A DNA stretch of 64,000 nucleotides from Hyphomicrobiales bacterium. GTDB taxonomy: Bacteria > Pseudomonadota > Alphaproteobacteria > Rhizobiales > Rhizobiaceae. Shown here piece by piece: positions 36,206-46,623 of this stretch. The stretch lies in assembly GCA_017305835.1 (NCBI GenBank), contig JAFKJY010000049.1:1-64000 (forward strand). The letters run 5' to 3'. Under the pieces are notes generated by a model that was not told where the DNA came from, searched no databases, and worked only from the letters and a program-made list of their open reading frames with translations. Position 1 is the first letter of the stretch; each line of letters begins with the position of its first letter. Both the position numbers and the translations under genes were made by a program.

Positions 36206-37469
36206 CCCCCTGCCCGCCGGCCTCGGCATCTGGAGCTATTTCGACCCGTGCGACAAGGTCGTGCCACTGCGTGCCCGGGTTCTGCTCAAGAACCGCCAGA
36301 AACTGAACGAACGCCTTGATCGTATTCCGGGGGGTCCGGAAGTATGCCTCGCCCACGTGGCGGTTGCAGTGGTCCATGAATGCGGGCAGCGCCTCGTCGG
36401 GTACGAGGTGAGCGACCGGATCGCCGGATGCGAAGACAAGGCGGATGTTCGTCAGGAGGATCATCAGGTCTTCAGGCGTGAGGCTCTGAAGCCGGAGGAC
36501 CGGGCCGGAAAGGTCAACCAGCCCCCCTTGCGCGAAGGCATTCTCGGAAAGGCGGGACTGAAGCGCCGCATAGCTGTACAGCCCGCGGCGCGTGTCCATA
36601 AGGAACTCGGGCGTTCCTCCAAAAACGAATCCGATCCCCCCGAAATTGCCCTGCAGCACGTCGTTCAGCATGCGCAGGATCTGCTCGAAATTCTGGTTCC
36701 GGGCTTGGCTGCTTTGAAGCTTGTACAGGTTCACCATTTCGTCGAAGACGACCAGCAGTCCAGAGTACCCGGCGAGCTTCACGAAGGCCGCCAGGAGCTT
36801 GAGGGCGTCGTAGACGCCGTTGTCGTCGATGATGTTGCGCACTCCCAACGACTGGCGCGCCTCCGTTTTGGTGGAGAACTCGCCACGCAGCCATCTGAGC
36901 GCTGCCGCCTTGAGGACCTCGTCGCCCTCCTCGCTTCCCCGCCAGTAGGCCTTCAGCACGGTCGCGTAGTCGTAACCCCCGACATGTTCCTGCAGGTGCG
37001 CCAGCCGCTCGTCGATCACAGTCTCTACGGGCCGCGCCTTCTGACTGGCCTCGTTCATGCAGTCCGTGACGAAACGCTCGACCACACTGGCCAATGCCCC
37101 GCCGTCGGGCTTGGTCCGGGTCGCCATGTTCCTGACTGCCTCAGCGTAGAGCCCCCTCGCCTGTCCTGCCGATGCGTGGATGCGGCGGTCCGGGGCAAGG
37201 TCTGCGTGGATAGTGACGCACTTCCGCTCGAGAGCGATGAGGCGGACCAGGTTCAGGAAGAAGGTCTTCCCGGCGCCGTACTCGCCTATGACGAAACGGA
37301 TCGCGGCTCCCCCATCGGCTAGGCGATCGATGTCCCTGACGAGCGCCCCGACCTCGGCTGCCCGGCCGACTTGCACGTGTCTCAACCCGGTCCGCGGCAC
37401 CACTCCCGCCGCCAGCGCCTGGAGGATGACATCACGGTCCCGGGCCTTGATGAGGGTAGCCTTGGTCAT
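36150..37469 (-). CDS. sngB: DUF2791/BrxD-like ATPase, Shango SngB-like
   Basis: 439 residues. P-loop VIGEYGAGKTFFLNLVRLIA near 60 and Walker B LLVVFDEMVNLY near 230; a late conserved block GGTPEFLMDTRRGLYSYAALQSRLSEN. This DUF2791 family includes BrxD of BREX and ATPases of other defence systems. The start ATG overlaps the stop of the TerB gene (ATGA). The acidic tail (GGQGDADQTGDGGDDE) overlaps the helicase gene. It likely couples ATP hydrolysis to loading of the helicase. Confidence 0.87.
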   Translation of the reverse strand: MTKATLIKARDRDVILQALAAGVVPRTGLRHVQVGRAAEVGALVRDIDRLADGGAAIRFVIGEYGAGKTFFLNLVRLIALERKCVTIHADLAPDRRIHASAGQARGLYAEAVRNMATRTKPDGGALASVVERFVTDCMNEASQKARPVETVIDERLAHLQEHVGGYDYATVLKAYWRGSEEGDEVLKAAALRWLRGEFSTKTEARQSLGVRNIIDDNGVYDALKLLAAFVKLAGYSGLLVVFDEMVNLYKLQSSQARNQNFEQILRMLNDVLQGNFGGIGFVFGGTPEFLMDTRRGLYSYAALQSRLSENAFAQGGLVDLSGPVLRLQSLTPEDLMILLTNIRLVFASGDPVAHLVPDEALPAFMDHCNRHVGEAYFRTPRNTIKAFVQFLAVLEQNPGTQWHDLVARVEIAPDAEAGGQGDADQTGDGGDDELASIRL

Positions 37470-39742
37470 TCTGCTGCTTCTACCTCTCGCAATGCCTCAC
37501 GGAGATGATCAGGTATCGTCACCCGCTCGTCTTCCTCGATCAGGGCCTCATTAAATCGATCGAAGCCCCAGTCATTTATCCGTTCGATCGCCCCGTCAGG
37601 CAACAGTCGGAGGTTCTTCGCGAAGTCATCTAGTTCGGAACGATCCATGCCCTCGCTCCCGAGCAGTCGGCCGAGCAGGGCTGCATGCGCGGCATCCAGC
37701 CCCGGGAACCGCACGGCCATCCCCTCGACTGGTGCAGGAACCGCCTGCTCCGGAGCTGGCACAGGCGGCTCTTCGACGAAAATGCCAGCAAGCAGGTCCG
37801 ACACGGCCGCGGTTTCTGACCGGAGCCGCTCAAGGCGGGCACGGTCGATCTTCACCCCCGGCACTGGACCAGCCTCAACCGGGGGTGGCGGAATACGAAC
37901 GCCCGGTGCGCGCTGTTCCGACGCGACCGCCACCGGTTCATCGATCACGACCGAACCCCGGTGAAGCGTGGCATATACGCCTTCGATCGGAAATCCGAGC
38001 GTGCGATACAGCCGCTCGAGGAACTTCACCTCATCTGGACCAGCATGGCCGTCGGCGAGGATCGCAGCCGTCGCTGACCTTAAGACCGCTTCCTTGGCTG
38101 GCTGGGCAAGCTTCTTCATCTTGTTGAGGGCGCCCTGCTGACCGGGGGCATCCTTCAGGAGGGTGCTCGCGTATGCGATCAGACGGGCACGTTCGATCCC
38201 GCCCAGACCCGGCATGGCGCGGATTTCGGTCTTGATGGACTCGTACTCGGTCGCCTCGATCTTGCCGTCGGCAGCGGCCGCCAGCACCGCGACGTCCACC
38301 ATGGCCCTCGCAGCCACATATGCCGGGGCATCTCCGTCGACTTTGGCGCCTCCAGGCGCCCTGAAGAGCAGGACATATCCGTCAGCTTCGAGGTTTCGCG
38401 AGCCGTATCTCCGGTCCGGTTCCATCCCGATGTCGATCCGATCAAGAAAGGCCCCGATCTGATTGCACAGTCCGGAGGGCAGCTTTCCGCCAGCCTCCAC
38501 CTCGAGCGAGAGGGCTTTCGCGAGCTGTGTGACCCGGACGCCGGCAACTTTGCGGTCGCCAAATATCTGTTCGATCCTCGTCAGGAGCGTTCTTCCCATC
38601 GCTGTCGGAGATGCGAGCAGTTCCGGAGGCAGAAGGAAAGTCGCTTCGATGGTGCCTTTGGCGTTGGGGTTCCTGCCGAGGAGACGGCTGTATGGGGCCA
38701 GTTCCTCCGTGCAGGCGTTCAGCATATCCCGGAGGCCGTCCAACGGAGCAGAGACCGCCGCGATGTCGGGCAGAGGCCCCGTCCCGTCGCTCATATCGAT
38801 GCGGCATTCGAACCCACCGCTCGCGGCGCGGTAGTCGAGCTTGAGTCGCGTCTTCGGCGCGTTGATCTTCAGGCCTGCAGGGTAGCGGGCTGTGAACCGG
38901 GAAGCCCAAAGTTCGGCCAACTCCTCAAAGCAGCGAGTCCCCGGGGTACGGAGATAGGTATCCGGAAGCGAGAGTATCCAAAGGAGCGAGTCCGTGGCGT
39001 CGAGCGGCTCCTTCGCTGCAAGTTTCCTCCCCAGGTGAAGGCGGACGGAAAGAGGAATTTCGTATCCGTTTCGTAGATCCGCCCGGAGCGTCGGACGATA
39101 GATTTCGGGGCCTTTGACCAGTTCGGCGGCATCGAGGAATTTCGATGCGTAGCCCCTGAACGATCCGCTGCTGCCATAAATTTCGAGAAGCCGACGCACC
39201 TCCGCGATGAGGGCCAGCGCCTCATGCGACGCTTGGTCTACGAACATCCTCCGCTCGATGCCGTAGAAGTACAGAAACACGTAGTCGATCCCGATCGAGG
39301 GATCGTCCCGCCCAGCTGCCAGCCACGACAAAAAGGTTCTGCGGGCAACGGGCGAGATCGACTGATACGATGGCCAATAGGACATCGTTCGCCCTTCGCG
39401 GTCTTCGCCTCCAGACGCGACTTTCGCGTCAGGATCCACCACGCAGTTGCCGCACGACCCGTTGCTCTGCCCGGGGAGAAGACCGCCCAGGTAAAACAAG
39501 CCATCCGTGAGCGAAAAGCTCCCTACAACTACGCTCTCACCAGATTGCACCCATCGGGCAGGCGAACTGTTCTTTGTCCGCGCACCCGCTTGAAACCCGT
39601 GCCCCCGAGACGGATCTCCACGATCAAATTGAACTGTCAGAGCGGCCCGCTGCGATTCTGTCTGCTCTTCGCGCTTCCTCGATTTTGCGCCCCTGTAGAT
39701 GAGCCAGGCGACTAGCCCTACAATGATGAGCAGCCATTCCAA
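37466..39742 (-). CDS. sngA: TerB-domain protein, Shango SngA-like
   Basis: 758 residues from TTG 39742, 7 nt after GGGAGG. An N-terminal membrane helix (WLLIIVGLVAWLIYRG) is followed by a TerB_N region (YWPSYQSISPVARRTFLSWLAAGRDD, YVFLYFYGIERRM), a TerB-like helical domain (VAVLAAADGKIEATEYESI, AILADGHAGPDEVKFLERLY) and a TerB_C-type end. TerB domains bind divalent metals and sit near membranes. In Shango this is the presumed sensor or anchor. Probably first gene of the operon; its promoter would lie in 39743-40020 shared with the divergent nuclease gene. Confidence 0.87.
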   Translation of the reverse strand: MEWLLIIVGLVAWLIYRGAKSRKREEQTESQRAALTVQFDRGDPSRGHGFQAGARTKNSSPARWVQSGESVVVGSFSLTDGLFYLGGLLPGQSNGSCGNCVVDPDAKVASGGEDREGRTMSYWPSYQSISPVARRTFLSWLAAGRDDPSIGIDYVFLYFYGIERRMFVDQASHEALALIAEVRRLLEIYGSSGSFRGYASKFLDAAELVKGPEIYRPTLRADLRNGYEIPLSVRLHLGRKLAAKEPLDATDSLLWILSLPDTYLRTPGTRCFEELAELWASRFTARYPAGLKINAPKTRLKLDYRAASGGFECRIDMSDGTGPLPDIAAVSAPLDGLRDMLNACTEELAPYSRLLGRNPNAKGTIEATFLLPPELLASPTAMGRTLLTRIEQIFGDRKVAGVRVTQLAKALSLEVEAGGKLPSGLCNQIGAFLDRIDIGMEPDRRYGSRNLEADGYVLLFRAPGGAKVDGDAPAYVAARAMVDVAVLAAAADGKIEATEYESIKTEIRAMPGLGGIERARLIAYASTLLKDAPGQQGALNKMKKLAQPAKEAVLRSATAAILADGHAGPDEVKFLERLYRTLGFPIEGVYATLHRGSVVIDEPVAVASEQRAPGVRIPPPPVEAGPVPGVKIDRARLERLRSETAAVSDLLAGIFVEEPPVPAPEQAVPAPVEGMAVRFPGLDAAHAALLGRLLGSEGMDRSELDDFAKNLRLLPDGAIERINDWGFDRFNEALIEEDERVTIPDHLREALREVEAAE

Positions 39743-40020
39743 GGCGCCCCTCCCATTCGGCGACCAATGTCTTCGTTACACTCTATAGCAGACGAACAAT
39801 GCTCGTCCCGGAAAAACCTTCCCAAGGATTCCCGACAAAATAGTTCCCACAATCTAAAATCTGACGGGGTATTGAGGGTCCGACAGACAGTCGTCCACTC
39901 AGGACAAGCAATGTATCGTGCCTAGGGAAATTCCGTCTCAGGATCCAACCCCCTCTTGGCAATGGCGCAGATAGGATAGACAATCGGCGATTAACTAGCC
40001 CGAAGGCCCCGCACCGTCGC

Positions 40021-41292
40021 ATGCCATTTCGATTTATTCACACGGCCGATCTGCACCTTGATTCCCCTCTACGGTCTCTGGCGATGCGCAACAGCGATCT
40101 GGCCGAGCTGATCGGCGACGCGACGCGCCAGGCGCTGATCGCGATCGTCGATCTCTGCATCGATGAACGGGTGGATGCGCTCATCATAGCGGGCGATCTG
40201 TACGACGGCGACCAGACGTCGATGAAGACCGCCCGGTTTCTGGCGAGTCAGCTGCAGCGGCTTCATGAGGCCGACATCGCAACCTTCATTATCCGCGGCA
40301 ATCACGACGCCATGTCGCGAATAACTCAGGAACTGATCCTGCCGCCATCGGTCACAAGATTTAGCGGGCGTGCCGAGACAATTAATCTTACTCGAGGCGA
40401 CATTGGCATTTCCGTTCACGGCCTGAGTTTTGCCAAACCTCAAGCCCCGGAAAGCCTTCTAGAGAAATTTCAACGCCCCACTCCCGATACGGTCAATATC
40501 GGCATCATGCATACGAGCCTAGCCGGAGCGGCTGGCCACGATCTGTATGCGCCCTGCAAGGCGTCCGACCTTCATGGCTGGGGCTTCGATTATTGGGCTC
40601 TGGGGCATATCCATGTTCGCGCCCAACATGCCGGCGACCGGATGGTGATCATGCCGGGCATGCCGCAAGGTCGCGACATCAACGAAGCGGGTGAGAAGTC
40701 TATCACCCTCGTCACGGTCAATGACGATCGCAGCCTCAACGTCGAAGAACGCGCGACGAGCGTTGCGCAGTTCGAACGGATCCCGGTCGACCTCTCATCC
40801 GCCGAAACCTGGCGAGAGGCGGCCGAGATCCTTGAGCAAGGCATCGGTGTTGCCCGCGACCGGACACGCTCGCCCCATCTCGTCGGCCGCCTTCGCTTGA
40901 CGGGTGCGACGCCTCTGTCATGGCAGCTGCGCCGTGATCGCGATCTGCTAATGGCGGAGACCGAGCAGCGCGCCGAGAGTCTTGGCAAGACCTGGATCGA
41001 GAAGATCGAGATCGCGACCACAGCGCCGGTCAGTGCTCCCGTTGGCGGCGCTACCGCCGACCCGGTCCTGGAACTCGGCGAGCTGATGCGCAGCGACATC
41101 ATTCGCCAGCATGGTGTGCGCGAGGCTGTGCGTGATCTGGTCAACGAACTGCGCGATGACCTGCCCCCTGAAGCGCGCGGTTTCAGTGGCGATGACGAGG
41201 CCGCGTTCGAAACCCTAGTCGACCAGCTGCTGACGGAAGGCAGCGAGGATATGCTGGCCCGGCTCAAGCCGGAAGCCTCGGAGATCAGCTGA
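40021..41292 (+). CDS. SbcD/YhaO-like metallophosphoesterase nuclease
   Basis: 423 residues. Calcineurin-type motifs in order: HTADLHLDSPL, IAGDLYDG, IRGNHDAM, GIMHTSL and ALGHIHV, complete for a two-metal nuclease. The rest (about 260-423) is helical and resembles YhaO of Bacillus rather than SbcD proper. The stop overlaps the start of the YhaN-like ATPase by one base (TGATG). The pair should form an Mre11-Rad50-type end-processing complex. It is divergent from the Shango operon across a 277-bp gap in which no further gene is visible. Confidence 0.87.
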   Translation: MPFRFIHTADLHLDSPLRSLAMRNSDLAELIGDATRQALIAIVDLCIDERVDALIIAGDLYDGDQTSMKTARFLASQLQRLHEADIATFIIRGNHDAMSRITQELILPPSVTRFSGRAETINLTRGDIGISVHGLSFAKPQAPESLLEKFQRPTPDTVNIGIMHTSLAGAAGHDLYAPCKASDLHGWGFDYWALGHIHVRAQHAGDRMVIMPGMPQGRDINEAGEKSITLVTVNDDRSLNVEERATSVAQFERIPVDLSSAETWREAAEILEQGIGVARDRTRSPHLVGRLRLTGATPLSWQLRRDRDLLMAETEQRAESLGKTWIEKIEIATTAPVSAPVGGATADPVLELGELMRSDIIRQHGVREAVRDLVNELRDDLPPEARGFSGDDEAAFETLVDQLLTEGSEDMLARLKPEASEIS

Positions 41293-44200
41293 TGCGCCTG
41301 CGCCGGCTCGATCTCACCCGCTACGGCAAGTTCACCGACTATTCGATCGATTTCGGGGAGCATGTCGCCGGTACGCCTGACCTGCACATCGTCTACGGGC
41401 TCAACGAGGCAGGCAAATCCACGTCGCTGTCAGCCTATCTCGACCTTCTGTTCGGGATCGAAGAGCGCACGAAGTACGGCTTCCTGCACCAGGGCAAGGC
41501 GATGGAAATCGGCGCCTGCCTCGAATTTGACGGGCAGGCGCATGAATTCAAGCGCGTCAAGCAGCGCAGCAATTCCCTTCTGAATGAGCACGGGCAGCCG
41601 GTGAACGAAGCTTTGCTGAGCGTCCCGCTCGCCGGGCTGACGCGCGACGCCTATCGGATGATGTTCTCGCTCGACGATCAGACGCTGGAGGATGGCGGCA
41701 ACGCCATTCTGGAAAGCAAGGGCGATCTGGGGGAGTTGCTGTTTTCGGCGAGTGCCGGCCTCGCCGGCATCAGTTCGATTCTCGAGGCCGCAATCGCTGA
41801 GGCCGACGGCATTTTCCGCAAGCGTGCCAGCTCGACAAAGATCGCCGGCCTCAAACGCCAGATCGCGGATCTCAAATCGCAGCGCGACGAGATCGACGTC
41901 CAGGCCTCGGCCTACCGGACGCTGACGACGGCGCTCGAGCAGGCTGAAGCCGCCTATGACGCCGTCATGAAGGAAATCGGGACGGCAAAGGCCCGTCACG
42001 ACGAGATCGCACGCGTTCTGCGAGCCCACCCGCTGGCGGCCGAATATCGCCAGGGTGACGAGCAGCTTTCCAAATATGCGGATCTGCCCCATCCGCCTGC
42101 CGAGTGGGCGACCGCACTTCCCGACCTGATGGTCGAAGAGACAAGGCTTCAAACCGAGCTGACCGGTATCAAGCAGCGCGAGCAAAAGGTTCGGGAGGAG
42201 CTGGAAGGGCTCGTGGTTGAAAACCGTCTGCTTGAGATGACGGATCAGCTCGATCAGCCGTCCGACGCAGCCGCACGCTATGCGACCGCACAGGAGGATC
42301 TGCCGAAGCGAAAGCAGGCGCTGTCGGAATCGAACCGCAAGGTCGATCTCATCCTCGCAACACTCGGACAGACAGACATCGACGATCCGAAATCACTGCT
42401 GATACCGGCGGCGACGATCGGGACGCTGCGTGATCTGATCAGCGCGAAGTCCGGCGTCGACGTCGCACGGCAGTCTGCTGAAAAGGAGTATGAGGCAGCC
42501 CGGCAGGCTGTCGAAAAAGAGCAGCGCGACCGCCAGGCGCTCGATGGCCAGGGTGCCCCGATCGATGCTGGCAAGATAGCCCAGCTTCAATCGGTGCTGC
42601 GCCGCTTGCGTGACGGCAACCTTATCGCCGAACTCAGACTTGCCGAGCGCGCTGTCCCCGCGAAGCGTCAAGCCTTCGACGATGCCACGACTGAACTGCA
42701 CCCATGGGCCGGTGATGGTGACGCTCTCCGGCGCATCTCATCGCCCGCGACCGAGTGCGTCGAATCCTGGAAGTCGACTTGCAGCGAATTGGAGAAGCGT
42801 CGCTCGCAGATCGTTGAGCGGGAACGAGAGCTCTCGACGAAGCAGGAGGAAGATGCCGCACGTCTGGCTGCACTCCGCGACGCGATCGACATCCTGGATG
42901 ATGAGGAGGCGAAGGCGGCCCTTTTGGACCGGGATGACGCCTGGGCGCAGCATCTGTCGGTACTCGATCGGGAAACGGCCGATCGTTTCGAAACCCGCAT
43001 GCGAGCGACCGATGCAGCCGCGGCCGCACGTCTGAACAGCGCCAGGCAACTCGAGGAGCTGCGCTCGCTGACCGCCGGGATGGCGGTCAACAGGGCAAGC
43101 GTCGACCGGCAACGCCAGTTGCTGCGGGATATCGACGACGAACTGCAGACATTGCGAGGCGAGATCAGGACCGAAACGCCAGCGGAAATCGATCTGGATG
43201 ATGATGCGTCCGTCGCGTCATGGCTGACAAGGATCGGCCGATGGGCGGAAACCCGCACCTCGGCGTTGATCGCGTGGGATGATCTGCGCCTTGCCCTGGG
43301 GGACGCCGAAGACGCCAAAGCTGCGCTGGCAAAGGAGCAGGACACGCTCCTGACGACCCTGGTCGGCGTCGGGATCGATGTCGATGGTCTGGACGTGGCG
43401 GCCCTGATGCAGGCTGCCGATACCATCCTAGCGGACCATGCTGCGATGCAGACCAAACGGCAGGACGCCCAAAAGCGCGTCGGTGAGTTGGAAGAGGCCG
43501 CAGTTCGAAGGAAAGCGGAGCTCGACGAAGCCCTCACTGCATCCGATGCGTGGCAGACAGATTGGTCGACCGCCCTCGAAAGCACCTGGTTCAACAGGGA
43601 AGGAAAAGTCGGCGCCGTCCGTGAGCTTCTCGACGCGCTTGCCGGCCTCCCCGAGACCTTGCGCGAGAAGGATGATCTGCTTCACCGCATCGGCTCCATG
43701 GAGGCAGATCGAAAGTCTTTTGTCGAGGCGGTTGCTCGCCTGCATGAGGCTCTCGGCGACACATTCGACGACAGTGCTCCGCTTGACGCCGCCAAGGCCT
43801 TGCTCCGGCGACGGGAGGAAGCAAGACAGGTCGAGGCGAAGAGGCTGGAACGGGACCGGACTCTTGTCGAACTCGCAAGCGAAGGCGAGCGGCTGGACGG
43901 TGAGATCGCGGTCCATGCCGCGCGCAAAAAGGAACTGACAGAATTCTTCCAGGTCGACGCGCTTGCGGATGTTCGGCAAGCTCTCGAGCGCTGCCGCAAA
44001 AGGGATGAGCTGGTCGAACAGCAGCGCAAGCTCGAACGGCAGATCATTGACGACATGCAGCTGCCATCTCTGGAGGCTGCCATGGCCAGCCTTGCCGATG
44101 TCGACCTGGCAGAGCTGCAGCGCGAGCAGGCCGAGCTTGTTACGCGACTTGAAGATCTCGACGGCCGATCGAAGAACCTGTTCGCCGACAAGGCGCGGGC

Positions 44201-44771
44201 AACCGATCGCCTGACCGCCATCGGCGGCGATGATGCCGCTGCCCGCCTGGAAGCGAACCGGCGCACCTTGCTTCTGGAAATCGAGGATCTGGCGCTGCAC
44301 TATCTTCGTCTCAGGAGCGGAAGCCTGATCGCCGAGCACGGCATTCGCGCCTACCGCGACAAGCACCGCAGCGCGATGATGAACCGGGCATCCGAGGCGT
44401 TCCGGCTGATCACACGCGACGAGTATACCGGCCTTGCCACGCGGCCCGATAAGGATCGCGAGGCGCTCATCGGCCTATCGCGGCATGGCGGCTCCAAGCT
44501 TGCAGTCGAGATGTCCAAGGGAACGCAGTTCCAGCTGTACCTGGCGCTGCGCCTGGCCGGATACGAGGAGTTCGCGACGGCGCGTCCTTCCGTCCCCTTT
44601 ATCGCCGACGACATCATGGAGACTTTCGACGAACCGCGCTCGGAGGAGGTGTTCCGGCTCTTCGGGCAGATGGCGCAGGTCGGGCAGGTCGTATACCTAA
44701 CGCACCATCGGCACCTGTGCGAGATCGCTACGGAGGTCGTGCCGACGGTGAGAGTTCATGAGATCGCGTAG
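41292..44771 (+). CDS. SbcC/YhaN-like AAA ATPase
   Basis: 1159 residues. N-terminal YhaN-type P-loop (MRLRRLDLTRYGKFTDYSID, YGLNEAGKSTSLSAYLDLLF), long alternating coiled coils from about 170 to 1000, a short hinge, and a C-terminal ABC half with MSKGTQFQLYLALRLAGYEE and PFIADDIMETFDEPRSEEVF followed by LTHHRHL. No zinc hook CxxC is visible, which fits YhaN rather than SbcC. It forms a bicistron with the YhaO-like nuclease. Likely binds DNA ends; could be a stand-alone repair pair or part of the island. Confidence 0.87.
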   Translation: MRLRRLDLTRYGKFTDYSIDFGEHVAGTPDLHIVYGLNEAGKSTSLSAYLDLLFGIEERTKYGFLHQGKAMEIGACLEFDGQAHEFKRVKQRSNSLLNEHGQPVNEALLSVPLAGLTRDAYRMMFSLDDQTLEDGGNAILESKGDLGELLFSASAGLAGISSILEAAIAEADGIFRKRASSTKIAGLKRQIADLKSQRDEIDVQASAYRTLTTALEQAEAAYDAVMKEIGTAKARHDEIARVLRAHPLAAEYRQGDEQLSKYADLPHPPAEWATALPDLMVEETRLQTELTGIKQREQKVREELEGLVVENRLLEMTDQLDQPSDAAARYATAQEDLPKRKQALSESNRKVDLILATLGQTDIDDPKSLLIPAATIGTLRDLISAKSGVDVARQSAEKEYEAARQAVEKEQRDRQALDGQGAPIDAGKIAQLQSVLRRLRDGNLIAELRLAERAVPAKRQAFDDATTELHPWAGDGDALRRISSPATECVESWKSTCSELEKRRSQIVERERELSTKQEEDAARLAALRDAIDILDDEEAKAALLDRDDAWAQHLSVLDRETADRFETRMRATDAAAAARLNSARQLEELRSLTAGMAVNRASVDRQRQLLRDIDDELQTLRGEIRTETPAEIDLDDDASVASWLTRIGRWAETRTSALIAWDDLRLALGDAEDAKAALAKEQDTLLTTLVGVGIDVDGLDVAALMQAADTILADHAAMQTKRQDAQKRVGELEEAAVRRKAELDEALTASDAWQTDWSTALESTWFNREGKVGAVRELLDALAGLPETLREKDDLLHRIGSMEADRKSFVEAVARLHEALGDTFDDSAPLDAAKALLRRREEARQVEAKRLERDRTLVELASEGERLDGEIAVHAARKKELTEFFQVDALADVRQALERCRKRDELVEQQRKLERQIIDDMQLPSLEAAMASLADVDLAELQREQAELVTRLEDLDGRSKNLFADKARATDRLTAIGGDDAAARLEANRRTLLLEIEDLALHYLRLRSGSLIAEHGIRAYRDKHRSAMMNRASEAFRLITRDEYTGLATRPDKDREALIGLSRHGGSKLAVEMSKGTQFQLYLALRLAGYEEFATARPSVPFIADDIMETFDEPRSEEVFRLFGQMAQVGQVVYLTHHRHLCEIATEVVPTVRVHEIA

Positions 44772-44943
44772 GATGATCGTACCTGGACGTGGCTACGATC
44801 TCTCGTTGCACTGCTCCCAATCCGAGATGTTTGGGGCCGTGTCCCGTCAGGCCGATTTTAGCGTGAAATATCGGTAAAGCTGACGAAGCTACCTTCGCAT
44901 ACAAGGGGTAACCCACCCAAATGCCGAGCATACATCGGCCATT

Positions 44944-46611
44944 CTATCGCTTAAGCCACTCCTCACGTATCTTGCCGATTGCGAGATCCTTCCATTGCTC
45001 CCTCCAAAGATCCCAATAAGGAATATCGTTGGACGTCGGCGCCTGCGTGCAAACTTCGACCTGAACGACGGAGGGCAGCGCAATAGACTCTCCGACCAGC
45101 AACGCCTCACCTTGCCTAAAGGCAGGCATCTTGTCGATGAGCGTTCCCAGCGAGTCCGGCAGGAGTTTGCGGACATAGCCTTGATCCACTGGATTGGTCA
45201 GTCGCATCGCAATGAAGTTGTTGCACTGTGAGAATATCGTCTCGGAGATCTCCGAGGGCCGCTGGCTCGCGAGCAAGAGCGAGACGCCGTATTTGCGACC
45301 TTCCTTGGCGATACGTTCGATCGAGATTTTCGATGCCCTGAATTTCGACAGATCGCTATTGGGCACATATTTATGTGCTTCTTCATAGACCAGCAGGATG
45401 GGCGCATCGTTGTTGATCTTTTCGTCCGGGTTTTCCTGGCAGCGAAGCCGCTTGTAGAAATAGCCGTGCTCAAAAATCAGCCGAGAGATCAGCGAAACCG
45501 TGATGCTGAGCACCTCGAAAGGCACGCCGCTTAGATCGACGATGGTGACGTTCGAGCATTTCTCGGTCGTGTACCCGAGAATCGACCGTAGGGTTTCCTC
45601 GAACGTAATCGCCTTCGATTTCTCGCCCAAGAAAAAGTCGAGACGTCTATCATTGATCTTGCTCTCCAGCCGATTGACGAAATTGGTAAGGCGGCCGTGC
45701 AGGCTGCCCTGAGTCAACTTGGGTTGCCCTGCCTTCTCCTTGTTGCTCACCGCATAGACTTCTCCTGTATCGACCATCTCTGAGTTACGGTCGATCGCGT
45801 GCTGCAACACGTTCCGGATGTCGAACGGTAGTGGGGTATCGAGGTGGATCCGGCCCCGGTCTTCGTCTGAACCGGCGTGCTGTGCCTTTCGGTCACGGAT
45901 GACCGCTTCCTTGAAGACGTTCCGCTGGTTGTGATCGTTCGCTTCGGTGTCCAGGAAGAACTCCTCGAGCTCCTCACCGTTCAGCATCCAGTATGGCAAC
46001 ACCAAGTTGCTACTGTCGATGAAGTTGGCATCGGGGAACGCAGTCCGATATTCGGAATGGATATCGAACACGATGACGTGCGAGTTGTTGAGCGCGAAAT
46101 CCCCTTTCGAAGCCACCGCCTTCTGGATGATTTTGGCAACTGCGTGGGATTTCCCCGATCCCGTCGAGCCGACCACGGCGATGTGCTTGTTGAAGAATTT
46201 GTTCCCGTCGACTGGAACCTCGACCTCCTGATTGGTGGCAAGCTTTGAGAAACAGAAACGATCCTTCGCAGGAAGGGAGCTACCGTAGATCAGGCGAATG
46301 TCCGCGATCGTGGCCGGTTCGACACGCTTCGGCGGAATGGCGAGAGCATCACCGCCGCGTTCAAAACGGCCGTCGCGCAGGACGCCGAGCGGGAACGCCT
46401 CGATTACATAATCTTGGGTGCCATCCTCCTTTGCGGAGATCTGGAAATTCTCGATGATCGCGACGAGCACCGCATTCTCGTTGTCGGAGATCTTGAGGTA
46501 CGAGCCCACTCTGAGCGATTCCTCGGCAATGCGGAAGTTTTCGAGATCGTCGACAACGATCTTCACCTTGTTGGGAAATACGGCCACGACCTCGGCTTTA
46601 ACGGCACTCAT
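44944..46611 (-). CDS. herA: HerA-type hexameric ATPase
   Basis: 555 residues from ATG 46611, preceded by GAGGGGGAG; an in-frame GTG two codons upstream is weaker. A HAS-barrel-like N-terminal domain (VKIVVDDLENFRI, GSYLKISD) is followed by the P-loop VVGSTGSGKSHAVAKIIQ near 150, HVIVFDIHSEYRTAF, APILLVYEEAHKYVPN (Walker B with Glu) and LLLASQRPSEIS. A typical HerA/FtsK-HerA translocase. The partner gene upstream encodes a DUF4297-type nuclease, so this is the HerA-DUF4297 defence pair. Base composition looks less GC-rich than the flanking block, consistent with separate acquisition. Confidence 0.87.
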   Translation of the reverse strand: MSAVKAEVVAVFPNKVKIVVDDLENFRIAEESLRVGSYLKISDNENAVLVAIIENFQISAKEDGTQDYVIEAFPLGVLRDGRFERGGDALAIPPKRVEPATIADIRLIYGSSLPAKDRFCFSKLATNQEVEVPVDGNKFFNKHIAVVGSTGSGKSHAVAKIIQKAVASKGDFALNNSHVIVFDIHSEYRTAFPDANFIDSSNLVLPYWMLNGEELEEFFLDTEANDHNQRNVFKEAVIRDRKAQHAGSDEDRGRIHLDTPLPFDIRNVLQHAIDRNSEMVDTGEVYAVSNKEKAGQPKLTQGSLHGRLTNFVNRLESKINDRRLDFFLGEKSKAITFEETLRSILGYTTEKCSNVTIVDLSGVPFEVLSITVSLISRLIFEHGYFYKRLRCQENPDEKINNDAPILLVYEEAHKYVPNSDLSKFRASKISIERIAKEGRKYGVSLLLASQRPSEISETIFSQCNNFIAMRLTNPVDQGYVRKLLPDSLGTLIDKMPAFRQGEALLVGESIALPSVVQVEVCTQAPTSNDIPYWDLWREQWKDLAIGKIREEWLKR

Positions 46612-46623
46612 GTTCACTCCCCC

